From assembly GCF_014672835.1 (NCBI RefSeq), contig NZ_CP060244.1, forward strand, positions 212,501-276,500: DNA of 64,000 nucleotides, read 5' to 3'. The translations under genes were made by a program, and so were the position numbers. Below, piece by piece: positions 49,441-58,360 of this stretch. This DNA is from Entomobacter blattae. Its GTDB lineage: Bacteria; Pseudomonadota; Alphaproteobacteria; Acetobacterales; Acetobacteraceae. The notes under the pieces are model-generated. The model was not told the DNA's origin. It was given only the letters and a program-made list of their open reading frames with translations, and did no database searches. Numbering within the stretch: the stretch's first letter is position 1; each line of letters starts with the position of its first letter.

Positions 49441-49767
49441 GCTGGGCAGCTTCTTCAGTTATGTACACGTTCTTCTGGTGCACAGATTTGCGAAGCCTAC
49501 ATTACAGGAATGGCCGATTCTGTGGCCCTTACAAAGGTTTTTGATAAAAATCAGGGCGATAGCACCGCACCAGCTGGCTTTTGTATTCCAGTTTCCACCA
49601 CAGGTGTGCAAATGCGCAGTGCTGTGGTCGCGCGGTTGAAAAGCAAAAAGGATCATCTTCATGAACCTGTTGGGGGGCTTGTCTATACTACCCTTCACGA
49701 GACTTTCCCTGCAAGGGAGCTGAGGCAAAACCGGCGGAGGGCAATGATCCTTCACAGAGTGGTTTAA
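49441..49767 (+). pseudogene. Rap1a/Tai-like immunity-family protein without a start
   Basis: The frame reads AGQLLQLCTRSSGAQICEAY (49441-49500), then ITGMADSVAL, GFCIPVSTTGVQMRSAVVARL and GLVYTTLHETFP. This matches the cysteine-containing Rap1a/Tai-like fold seen in small periplasmic proteins (C...C..Y..G.AD ... CIP......Q....V...L ... FP). The frame opens after a stop at 49362 and has no ATG, GTG or TTG before the domain, and no signal peptide. The C-terminus also runs past the usual FPC into RELRQNRRR. It is most likely a 5'-damaged remnant. Confidence 0.6.
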
Positions 49768-49786
49768 CCGAATCTAAGGGTCATCA

Positions 49787-49903
49787 ATGAAATCTGGAAT
49801 TGTCATTTTCCCTGGCACCAACAGGGAAAGGAATATGGCCATCGCCTTAAAAAAAGTTTCCGGTCAAGAATACCCCTGTTCTGCAAGAGACCATGCTTGG
49901 TAG
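49787..49903 (+). pseudogene. 5' scrap of purQ
   Basis: Starting at ATG 49787 the frame reads MKSGIVIFPGTNRERNMAIA and then LKKVSGQE, which is the N-terminus of phosphoribosylformylglycinamidine synthase subunit PurQ. It ends at TAG after 38 codons (HAW*), and the conserved LPGGFSYGDYLR block never appears. An intact copy must exist elsewhere if the organism makes purines. The following 49904-50194 shows no gene I recognise apart from a short tandem duplication. Confidence 0.7.
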
Positions 49904-50047
49904 GATGTTGACAGATGCAAACTCTTCGGCTGGGGGGCAAAGATTTTTACCCTTGGCTTTGAGGCCTACCTTTTTTACAAAAGCTGAGGATTCTGCAAGA
50001 AAAAATGAACAGCCTTTTAGACCCAGCCATTTTGCTATACACTAGGC

Positions 50048-50083
50048 CTTTATGAATTTTGATGTCTTTATGAATTTTGCTCT
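50048..50083. repeat. 18-bp tandem duplication
   Basis: CTTTATGAATTTTGATGT (50048-50065) is followed directly by CTTTATGAATTTTGCTCT, in the spacer before the ankyrin gene. Confidence 0.8.
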
Positions 50084-50194
50084 CACTCATGGCAAGAAAG
50101 GCAATGATCCTTTTACCTTACTTATGAGACGCCCAATTCTAACAGACTTTAACATGCTCTTTTCTGTTTTTCTTGACCCTTAAAAGATACTTCT

Positions 50195-50725
50195 ATGACC
50201 CCACCTGTTGATAATACTCCCCTTCCCCCTTCTGGATTCACCCACGAGCAAATCGAAGCCCTTTATTTTAACGCAGCCCGCGAAGGGCAAACAGATTTGC
50301 TCGCCGATTTCCTAACCGCTGGCGCAGATCCAAACCGCCAAAATCACGAGGGGTACACACCATTAATTCTAGCAAGCTATCATGGCCACAAAGACTGTTC
50401 TGAGCTGCTTTTAAAAAACCAAGCAGACCCCAACGTTCAAGATGCTAAAGGCTCAACAGCCCTTGCCGGAGTAGCCTTTAAAGGTGATATTGACCTTGCC
50501 AGGCTGTTGCTTGCCTATGGCGCACAAATCAATCTGCCCAACCATATGGGGCGTACGCCTTTAATGTTTGCGGTCATGTTCGGCAGAACAGAAATGGTCA
50601 AATTTCTCATAAAGGAAGGTGCTGACCTAAATCTTCAAGATGGTGAAAAAATGACAGCCCTTCTCCTTGCCGAACGCCAAGGTTATCCAGAAATGGTCAA
50701 ATTGCTCAAAACGGCAACACCATAA
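50195..50725 (+). CDS. Small ankyrin-repeat protein
   Basis: A 176-residue protein made almost wholly of ankyrin repeats (about five, residues 20-175), for example GADPNRQNHEGYTPLILASYH, QADPNVQDAKGSTALAGVAF and GRTPLMFAVMFGRTEMVKFL. Such proteins bind other proteins. No signal peptide or membrane span is present, so a cytoplasmic adaptor role is expected. It precedes hisC by about 110 bases and is similar to ankyrin proteins often found near hisC or catalase genes in other bacteria, without a known partner here. Confidence 0.85.
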   Translation: MTPPVDNTPLPPSGFTHEQIEALYFNAAREGQTDLLADFLTAGADPNRQNHEGYTPLILASYHGHKDCSELLLKNQADPNVQDAKGSTALAGVAFKGDIDLARLLLAYGAQINLPNHMGRTPLMFAVMFGRTEMVKFLIKEGADLNLQDGEKMTALLLAERQGYPEMVKLLKTATP

Positions 50726-50838
50726 AATTTTGGCAGGATTGTCTCTTTTTTCCGCTGTGTTTTCGCCTATTTTTTTACGCCTTATTTTATTATACCAATA
50801 CAGCCTGCTTTATATGACTCTTGAAAGCCTCATCTCCT

Positions 50839-51915
50839 ATGTCCGACGCCTTGCAAAAACTCTGGAGCCCGATTGTTCACCAGCTAACACCCTATATCCC
50901 TGGTGAACAGCCTAAAACTCACGACCCAATCATCAAGCTTAACACCAATGAATGCCCCTATCCTCCTTCAGAGAAGGTCCTATCGGCCATACGGGATAGA
51001 GCCGATGAGGCCTTAAGGCTTTACCCTGATCCTACATCAGAAGAATTACGCCATACAATTGCAACGCTCCATGAAGTTAGCGTACAAAATGTCTTTGTAG
51101 GAAATGGCTCTGATGAAGTGCTAGCTTTTACTTTTCAGGCTTTACTCAACCATACAGACCCGCTCCTTATGCCAGATATCACGTATAGTTTTTATCCGGT
51201 CTATTGCAAGCTTTACAACATAAACCACAAAAAAATCCCCGTAGGAACAGATTTTTCTATTGATCTTGAAGAGTATAACCAACCTTGTGGAGGGATTGTG
51301 TTTGCCAACCCCAATGCCCCAACAGGTCTATTATTGCCACTGGAAAAAATCAGACATATCGCTGAGCGTCAGAGGGAGTGCTGCATTGTTGTTGATGAAG
51401 CCTATATTGATTTTGGCGGCCAAAGCGCTGTAAGCCTTTTAAAACAATTCCCGAACATCATTATCATTCGTACATTATCCAAATCCTATGCTTTAGCGGG
51501 GTTACGTGTTGGGTATGCTCTGGCTCATCCCACCCTTATTGAGGCTTTAACCCGCATTAAAGATAGTTTTAACTCCTATCCTCTGGACCGGTTAGCCCAA
51601 GCAGGCGCAACTGCTGCTCTCAAAGATAGAGAATGGTTTGATATCCATACCAAAAAAATTATGGCTTCCCGTCAGGATTTGTCGGCTGCCCTCTCCCATC
51701 TTGGGTTTGAGGTTCTCCCATCCTTTGCCAATTTTGTTTTTGCACGCCATAAACACCAAAAAGCAGCAACCCTGTCCGCGGAACTCAAAAAACGGGGGCT
51801 TCTCGTTCGGCATTTTTCCTCTCCCCGCATTGAAAATTTTTTACGGATCAGCATTGGTAGCGAACAAGACTGTAACGCTCTTATTCAGGCCCTAAAAACC
51901 ATTATTGAACAATAG
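50839..51915 (+). CDS. hisC: Histidinol-phosphate aminotransferase
   Basis: PLP-dependent enzyme of histidine synthesis. About 358 residues from ATG 50839 (MSDALQKL). Landmarks are KLNTNECPYPPSEKV near 35, GNGSDEVL near 90, FANPNAPTGLLL near 155, VVDEAYIDFGG near 185 and the PLP lysine in RTLSKSYALAGLRVGY near 215. A longer frame starts at 50821, but its extra residues are not conserved. A decayed nhaP scrap starts at its stop codon. Confidence 0.95.
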   Translation: MSDALQKLWSPIVHQLTPYIPGEQPKTHDPIIKLNTNECPYPPSEKVLSAIRDRADEALRLYPDPTSEELRHTIATLHEVSVQNVFVGNGSDEVLAFTFQALLNHTDPLLMPDITYSFYPVYCKLYNINHKKIPVGTDFSIDLEEYNQPCGGIVFANPNAPTGLLLPLEKIRHIAERQRECCIVVDEAYIDFGGQSAVSLLKQFPNIIIIRTLSKSYALAGLRVGYALAHPTLIEALTRIKDSFNSYPLDRLAQAGATAALKDREWFDIHTKKIMASRQDLSAALSHLGFEVLPSFANFVFARHKHQKAATLSAELKKRGLLVRHFSSPRIENFLRISIGSEQDCNALIQALKTIIEQ

Positions 51916-51977
51916 TTGGTGGTGGGCTATCAGCAGTAAGACCAGCCTGCTCTTCTTGCGTAACCTTTACAGCGACA
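51914..51977 (-). pseudogene. Scrap of a second nhaP copy
   Basis: On the minus strand this reads LVAVKVTQEEQAGLTADSPP, against RTAVRVMQEEQAGITADGPP in the intact antiporter gene (52362-52422). The two stretches are direct repeats about 450 bases apart, with high identity over about 60 bases. The surrounding 51978-52046 is not recognisable. It implies a former neighbouring nhaP paralogue or a tandem duplication that has decayed. Confidence 0.7.
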
Positions 51978-52046
51978 AGGTAAAGGTTGCCTTGGCATAG
52001 CTGTGCCTTATTCCCTTAAAGAGGCGCAGGAAAAACTCCTTAATCT

Positions 52047-53747
52047 TTACTTCTGCATCTCAGTTAGGCGCGGAAGCATTTTGGCACGAGAACGTAACTC
52101 TTGTTCTTCATAGTCAATTTCTTCCATAACAATACTCTCTGTTTCATCGCTAATATAGCGTGCAGTATGTAAGCTACGCAGCTTATTGCGCAAGGCCCTT
52201 ACCACACTTAACCGCAGGGCTAGTCTTAAACGCCCTCTTTTTAAGGCTTTTTCCTTGACACTGGCAACCGCATCTGGACTGTCATCAAGTTGTTTTTCAA
52301 ATAAAAGATATTCCTGCAAAAGCGAGGAAACTACCTCCAGGCGCAATTCGTCATTTTCATCAGTTGGTGGACCATCAGCAGTAATGCCAGCCTGCTCTTC
52401 TTGCATGACCCTGACAGCGGTTCTCACCATGGTGGCCCGCGTGCTATCAATTTCTTTCTGTAAAGGGCTTCCTTCTTCATTGGTTAAGCCCTTTAGCAGC
52501 GGAGGCATTAAAAAGCTTGCAAAGACAATCGAAAGAATAATAACACCTGTCGCTATGGCGATTAGCAGATCGCGGTTTGGAAACCCTTGTATCCCATCGG
52601 TTGCAACGGGAAGAGATAATACAGCAGCCAAGGTTACAGCCCCCCTAACCCCTCCTACCGTAATGACCAAAGTACCCCTCAAAGACGGAATAACGGTTTT
52701 AAGCCTTCTTATCCGATAGATAAGCCACTTGGTTATGATCACCAACCAAACCCATATTAAACGAAGAAACAGCATCCCAAACAGGACAACGGCAATCACC
52801 AGTACTAACTGCCATGAAGTCATGCCTACTTCTTTGGCAACGATAATACCGTTTTGAACGATTTTTGGCAGCTGTAAGCCTAAAAGTACAAAAATAAGGC
52901 CATTAAAAAGAAACGTAATCATGTCCCAGACGGTTGTAGCCTGCAGGCGGGTTGTTGATTCAGCTTCCCGCATTACCCCACTAATTTTTATGGTCATTCC
53001 CCCAGCGACAGCACCAAGAATGCCTGAACATCCCAAATGCTCTGCCACAAGATAGATAAAAAACGGCATTAAAATAGCCAGAGTTATGCTGGTTGGCCCA
53101 TTATCTTTATGATAACGGATAATGATCTTCTCTATCTCACTGGCCACATAAGCCATAATAATGCCAATAGCAATTCCACCCAGGGCGATGAATAAAAACT
53201 GCCATATGGCTGTTTTAAGCGAAAACATTCCCGTAAAAACAGCCGCCGTTGCAAATTTAAAGCAAACCAAACCCGAAGCATCATTTAAAAGAGATTCCCC
53301 TTGCAGGATATGAACAATCCTTCTGGGGGCCTTTCCACTTTCTATCATGCTGCCTACTGCAACGGCATCGGTCGGCGATAAAACCGCAGCAAGGGCAAAA
53401 CAGGCAGGAAACAGCAAGGTGGGAATGAGCCAATGAATAAAAAAACCACCCCCCAATGTGGCAAAAACAACAAGGCCAATCGCCAGAGTAAGAATAATTC
53501 CTCTTAACTCATGAAATTCCCTCATAGGCATGCGGTAGGCATCTGCAAAGAGCAGAGGAGGGATAAAGAGAAGGAGAAAAATATCGGGGTTGAGCGCCAT
53601 ATGCAAGCCAAACACGGCCCCTATTCCGCCAACAGCTATCTGAACAAGAGGAAGGGGAAGAGGAAGGTAAGAAGGAGCGAAGCGCACATAAACATTGCTT
53701 AGTGCTGTTACTAATACAAGCAACAGAATCATTAATATATTATGCAT
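52047..53747 (-). CDS. nhaP: CPA1-family Na+/H+ antiporter
   Basis: Inner-membrane sodium/proton exchanger. About 566 residues from the preferred start at 53747 (MHNILMILLL), which opens with a membrane span; the frame extends to 53801. About 12 spans precede a long cytoplasmic tail (about 420-566). The exchange site block reads AAVLSPTDAVAVGSM near 140, and GESLLNDASGLVCF near 165 carries the conserved ND. The tail has charged helical stretches that could regulate activity. A decayed fragment of the tail is found just downstream. Confidence 0.92.
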   Translation of the reverse strand: MHNILMILLLVLVTALSNVYVRFAPSYLPLPLPLVQIAVGGIGAVFGLHMALNPDIFLLLFIPPLLFADAYRMPMREFHELRGIILTLAIGLVVFATLGGGFFIHWLIPTLLFPACFALAAVLSPTDAVAVGSMIESGKAPRRIVHILQGESLLNDASGLVCFKFATAAVFTGMFSLKTAIWQFLFIALGGIAIGIIMAYVASEIEKIIIRYHKDNGPTSITLAILMPFFIYLVAEHLGCSGILGAVAGGMTIKISGVMREAESTTRLQATTVWDMITFLFNGLIFVLLGLQLPKIVQNGIIVAKEVGMTSWQLVLVIAVVLFGMLFLRLIWVWLVIITKWLIYRIRRLKTVIPSLRGTLVITVGGVRGAVTLAAVLSLPVATDGIQGFPNRDLLIAIATGVIILSIVFASFLMPPLLKGLTNEEGSPLQKEIDSTRATMVRTAVRVMQEEQAGITADGPPTDENDELRLEVVSSLLQEYLLFEKQLDDSPDAVASVKEKALKRGRLRLALRLSVVRALRNKLRSLHTARYISDETESIVMEEIDYEEQELRSRAKMLPRLTEMQK

Positions 53748-53801
53748 AAACCAACTGACTGACCCTGTGTTATACTGAAAGCATTGGCAAAAATTCTTCA
53801 A

Positions 53802-55100
53802 TAAACCAATACATAACCCTTAGGTTGTTTTTATAGTATTTTAGAATTTCGACAACATAAAAAAATAAGCCTTCGTAAGCTTGGCACAATATGTCTATAT
53901 CCTTCCATTGATGAAAGGTACAAATCATAAAACGAATATGCTTTGCCCTACAGGAACAGTCAGTTGGTGTATAGTTACCGTATAAATATATAGGTTCTTA
54001 AACATTCAGCCACCCGAAGCGCCTGAACACTGGATGAAAAATAACCGGAATAATATGACAGAAGCAAATCCCTTTGCCTCAGCTTCCACTCTACCTGAAA
54101 TTGCTTTCGGCTCCAAAGTTGTGCTGCTTTCAAATTTTCTCATAAGCCTGCTTAAAACCCTCTTCATCGAAGACAACGTTAAAACTATGTTGGTTAAAAC
54201 TGTGTTGAAAGAAAAATATTACATAACACAGGAGTTTTACTCAGTGTTTTTCCTCACTGCTTACAGGCAATGTAATGGCTGTTCACTAGCTGTTCATTGG
54301 CCAATATTTGTAGATTTAACCACCTCTGCGCAAACAAAGTCAGTATCATAGGCTATGCTAGGACTGCTCCAATTGATATTCTCATCCTCAGCTTCTGTCT
54401 TACCTGTGCATGAGGGTTAAGGGCGGTTTTTTTAAGAACCCTAAAAAAGCTAAAAATGCTTTTTTGATGAAAAGAAATTAAAAAATATATCCCTTCCGGA
54501 ATGTCTTTCCCATTATAGACATTTCTTACCAGATGCCTGTTTTTATCAAACATCTATTTCCTCGCTAAGCACTGTAAATGGCCTATAACCTTAGGCATAT
54601 TAAAAAGAATGCCATAACTGGCAACAAAGAGAACTCCTGAGCACTTGCTTGTTTTCTCTCGGTGTTGATTTTTATGTGCCTTTATACTTTTATAGGCCTT
54701 TATACAAAGCTTATAATCCTCCAACACTCACTACTTTGGGAATCACTCCTCTGGAAAGTAGAAAACCCCCTGCTCACTTCCCTTTAGGGGCTTGATCTCA
54801 TTGAACTTGATGAATCTCCACCTTCTGACAACAGTCATCCTGAAATAAGTAAGACTTTTAAAGAAGAAGGCCCCCTTCTTGAAGCCTCTGATCCCAGTGA
54901 TTGTGAAACATAGACGGTAAAAATGACCTTGACGAAGACCGGCTCTCTTCTCGTGAGACAATCCGCACTTCTTGTTTTTATGTTAAAGAGAACAAGAGAG
55001 ATATCATTTTCTACTTGACTAGAAGAGCCAAGCGGACCTTCAATACAAAGAAAATGAAATAAACAAACCGAATATCATTCCAAGGCTTATAGGGACCCCT
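53802..55100. other. 1.3-kb stretch without a supported gene
   Basis: An open frame at 54034-54351 (105 codons) and another on the minus strand at 54743-54961 have no family resemblance, and their composition looks random. On the plus strand, LDLIELDESPPSDNSHPEI (about 54790-54850) and the following acidic residues to TAG near 54915 form a codon-like run without a start, so a decayed gene is possible. Short direct repeats (CCTTTATAC) occur at about 54678-54705. Confidence 0.4.
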
Positions 55101-57554
55101 GTGCTGAAACTCTTTCTCAAATTCATTCCTTTTCTTTGCATTCTTACAACATTCTGCCTGGCCACACCGGCTATTCCTGTGCTCTTGTTACCGCAGGCCG
55201 TGGCCGCCACTTCCTCAGGGAAAGAGGAAACCGACACGAAAAACCTCTCCCCGCAAGATGCCAAAGAAACTTTGGATATTCTCCGCAACCCCCAAAAACG
55301 CGATGAGCTGATAAAAACGCTTTCAACCATCTCCCAGGCTGCCTCCACCGGAAAAGAGCCCGTAGCAGCACCAAGCACGCCGGTACCAAAACCTGCTGCT
55401 GAAGCCGAGAAGGTTTCTATTGACCCCGATAGCCTTGGGGGAAGTATTCTCAGCCAGCTTGACGACGTTGGCGATTTCCTCTCCACTCAGTTTTCTTCCT
55501 TCATCGCCCTATTTAAAGACCTGGTCTTTGTAGGCTCTTGGTTTACGAGCCAATTAAGCAACCCCGAAGCCCGCAGCACCTTAATTGATACTTTTACACG
55601 CTCGGGGATTATATTCCTTGTTGCTCTTTCTGCCGAGCGCCTTCTTTTTCTTGCCATACGCAAGCCTGTAAGAAAAATTGCCGAAAAAGCATCGTATAAG
55701 GAAATTTCTTCTATCACCACCTCTTCCCTTAGAGACCTCTCCTCTTCCGAGGAAGAGAATCCCGAGGAGACCTCCAAGGAGAATGAAACCCCAGACCTAC
55801 GCAACAAAGATGCTAAAAAACAGCATGAAGTTATGCGCTTTATGCGAAGAATCCCCTATGCTTTCCTGCATCTTTTTTTAAAGTTGCTGCCTGTCGTCTG
55901 TTTTGCAGCTATTGGCTACCTCGGCGGAGAATTTCTGACCAAAACGGTACAAGGGCATAGCGCCATAGTAACACTGACCACAGCCTATACCGTAGCGCGC
56001 TTGCTTTACCTTGCTGTAGAAGTCGTTTTTACCCCTAAAGCGCCCTCTATTCGCCTTGCTTCTGCATCAGATGAAACGGCAAAGCTTATAATGAACTGGT
56101 GGGCCCTCCTGGTGGCAGCCCCCCTTATTACTTACACCTTGCTGGAGCTGGGTGCAGTGTTCCACCTTAGTCCACGCGGGACTAAGGCTATTATTCGTAT
56201 TGTCATTTTAATCGAACATATCTTACTGGCTATTTTCATATGGCGGATCCGCAAACCAGTCGCCAACTTATTGCGCCCTCCTAAGAAAATGACCAATAAA
56301 CCTTTCTGGAATTTTCTCGGAAAGCTTATTAACCTATGGTGGGTTCCTGCGATTGTCTTTGATATCGGCTTATGGATTATTTGGGTTACCAATAGACGTG
56401 ATGGTTATAGTAAAATGTGGTGGGCCACCATTGCCACCATCACTATTATTGGTATAGCCCGCTTGGTTACCGTAATTATTTTGGGAAAAATTGACCACGT
56501 GCTTCAAGCTTTAGCACCCCTTGATAACGAAGGCCCCAGCATTCAACAGCGCATTAACAATTATTACCCCCATATTCGCAAAATCATCTCCTGGTTTATT
56601 ATTGTTATAGCAGCCATTATTATTGGGCAAGCCTGGGGCCTTTCCACTTTTAAGTTCCTTCTTACCACCCCATTAGGGCAAAACCTGATCTATTCTGTTA
56701 CGGTTATCCTTATTGCGATAATTGTGGGGATCTTAATTTGGGAAAGTGTCAACTTCTCTCTTGAGAAAAAAATCTCTCAAACCACAACGCCCGAAGATGA
56801 AATACGGGCTACACGGCTTAAAACTCTCTTACCTATTATTCGTACCATTCTGTTTATAGGCCTGAGTATCATATTGCTGCTGACTGGACTTTCACAGATT
56901 GGAATTAACATTACACCCCTTCTGGCAGGTGCCAGTATTTTGGGTGTGGCCATCTCTTTTGGTTCGCAAAAATTGGTGCAGGATTTTATTACCGGCTTTT
57001 TCCTATTGGTGGAAAACGCTATTCAGGTAGGGGATTCTATTACCGCTGCGGGCGTCAGTGGTACGGTTGAGCACCTTTCCATAAGAACTTTAAAGTTACG
57101 AGCCACCGATGGGTCCTTGCAAATTATTCCCTTCTCTGCGGTGGGATCTGTGATTAATCAATCACGTGATTTTTCTGTGGCTGTCCTCTCACTCGCCATT
57201 GACCGTTCTGAAGATGCCCAAAAAGTTTGCGCCCTTATTACAGACACAGGCAACAGTTTAGCACATGATGATTCGCCTGTTAAAAACCTTTTATTGGGAG
57301 ATTTTATTCTCAATGGTGTTGATACTATTGATGAATATAGCATGACCATTACGGGCTCTATCCGCTGCACAGCCAATAATCGTGCCATCATAACACGAGA
57401 ATTTAACCTTAGGCTTCAAAAACGCCTGGAGGAAGAACATATCCGCACTCCCCGTGCCTTACGAGGCATAACCAATATCCCCCATCAAACCCTAGATGTA
57501 ACAATGACGACTGCCAAGACCACCCCTCCCTCAGAAGAAAGCCCCAAGGCATGA
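55101..57554 (+). CDS. MscS-family mechanosensitive channel, large form
   Basis: An 817-residue membrane channel that probably relieves osmotic stress. GTG start at 55101. A signal-like hydrophobic stretch (3-36) precedes a low-complexity periplasmic segment, then about ten spans including a charged cytoplasmic loop near 215-245 (EEENPEETSKENE). The MscS pore and beta domain are near 610-670: ISFGSQKLVQDFITGFFLLVE, NAIQVGDSI and IPFSAVGSVINQSRDF. The extended N-terminus resembles YbdG/MscM-like or moderate-size channels. Its ATGA overlaps the next gene. Confidence 0.88.
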   Translation: MLKLFLKFIPFLCILTTFCLATPAIPVLLLPQAVAATSSGKEETDTKNLSPQDAKETLDILRNPQKRDELIKTLSTISQAASTGKEPVAAPSTPVPKPAAEAEKVSIDPDSLGGSILSQLDDVGDFLSTQFSSFIALFKDLVFVGSWFTSQLSNPEARSTLIDTFTRSGIIFLVALSAERLLFLAIRKPVRKIAEKASYKEISSITTSSLRDLSSSEEENPEETSKENETPDLRNKDAKKQHEVMRFMRRIPYAFLHLFLKLLPVVCFAAIGYLGGEFLTKTVQGHSAIVTLTTAYTVARLLYLAVEVVFTPKAPSIRLASASDETAKLIMNWWALLVAAPLITYTLLELGAVFHLSPRGTKAIIRIVILIEHILLAIFIWRIRKPVANLLRPPKKMTNKPFWNFLGKLINLWWVPAIVFDIGLWIIWVTNRRDGYSKMWWATIATITIIGIARLVTVIILGKIDHVLQALAPLDNEGPSIQQRINNYYPHIRKIISWFIIVIAAIIIGQAWGLSTFKFLLTTPLGQNLIYSVTVILIAIIVGILIWESVNFSLEKKISQTTTPEDEIRATRLKTLLPIIRTILFIGLSIILLLTGLSQIGINITPLLAGASILGVAISFGSQKLVQDFITGFFLLVENAIQVGDSITAAGVSGTVEHLSIRTLKLRATDGSLQIIPFSAVGSVINQSRDFSVAVLSLAIDRSEDAQKVCALITDTGNSLAHDDSPVKNLLLGDFILNGVDTIDEYSMTITGSIRCTANNRAIITREFNLRLQKRLEEEHIRTPRALRGITNIPHQTLDVTMTTAKTTPPSEESPKA

Positions 57555-58294
57555 GCACGCCTAGCCCTGATTCTTTTTCTCTTATTAAAAACGAAACCCA
57601 AACCATAGAACAAGAAGGTTTTGGTTTTATTGCAGCCAAAACCATGGCCTCCATTCTGGGAGAGGCCGTATTAAAGCATTGGGGTATCTTTGCTGAGAGC
57701 TGGGACAATCTAGGCGATGATCGTTACATGGCTGATGCGGGGCGTTACCGTCGGCGGAAATACGCTGTATTTGCCGTTGATGCAAATACCATCACCCGCA
57801 AACCCCACCAACCCCATTACCAAAGCCGAGACTATAACCCGCTTAATGGGGATATAGAACGCTGGTTTGCCCCTATGGATGAAAGCACTCTTGCCAACCC
57901 AGTTTTTATAGTCCTGATGCAATGGGCACGCGCAACCATTACCCATCTAACCCCCAAGGATTTCATACCACAAACATGGCATGCTGAGATCCATCAGTTC
58001 CGTATCGAAGCCAACCAGCAATTTCAGGGTAAACCTACTCCAGAGGGCATGCACAGGGATGGCGTAGACTGGGTATTTGTGGTGATGATTAACAGAAAAA
58101 ACATAGAGGAAGGCACCACCATTATTCTGGATATCCAAAGGCAACCCTTAGGCTCTTTTACCTTGCTTAACCCACTGGATACCGTCATTGTCAATGATAA
58201 CAGGGTTTTCCATGGTGTAACCCCCATCAAGCCGCAAGATCAAAACCACCCAGCCTACCGCGATGTTCTGGTCTTAACCTTCCGCCATCAATAA
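57551..58294 (+). CDS. 2OG-Fe(II) dioxygenase family protein (PF10014-like)
   Basis: A 247-residue protein of the family that includes free amino-acid hydroxylases such as isoleucine 4-hydroxylase. The iron triad can be read as His and Asp in GMHRDGVDWVFV near 159 and the distal His in RVFHGVTPI near 221; Arg in YRDVLVLTF near 237 would hold 2-oxoglutarate. RYRRRKYAVFAVD near 67 is family-typical. It starts within the stop of the channel gene (ATGA), so the two are translationally coupled, and the MBOAT gene follows about 65 bases later. The substrate is unknown. Confidence 0.82.
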   Translation: MSTPSPDSFSLIKNETQTIEQEGFGFIAAKTMASILGEAVLKHWGIFAESWDNLGDDRYMADAGRYRRRKYAVFAVDANTITRKPHQPHYQSRDYNPLNGDIERWFAPMDESTLANPVFIVLMQWARATITHLTPKDFIPQTWHAEIHQFRIEANQQFQGKPTPEGMHRDGVDWVFVVMINRKNIEEGTTIILDIQRQPLGSFTLLNPLDTVIVNDNRVFHGVTPIKPQDQNHPAYRDVLVLTFRHQ

Positions 58295-58360
58295 CCCCTA
58301 TCCTGTCCCCCCTACACCCGAAACCAACGCCCCATAACCAGCACCTTGGGTTCCCCCACT

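Noticed and set aside
54034-54351. 105-codon open frame upstream of the channel gene
   Set aside because: Composition is not coding-like, with no family resemblance and no conserved motif.
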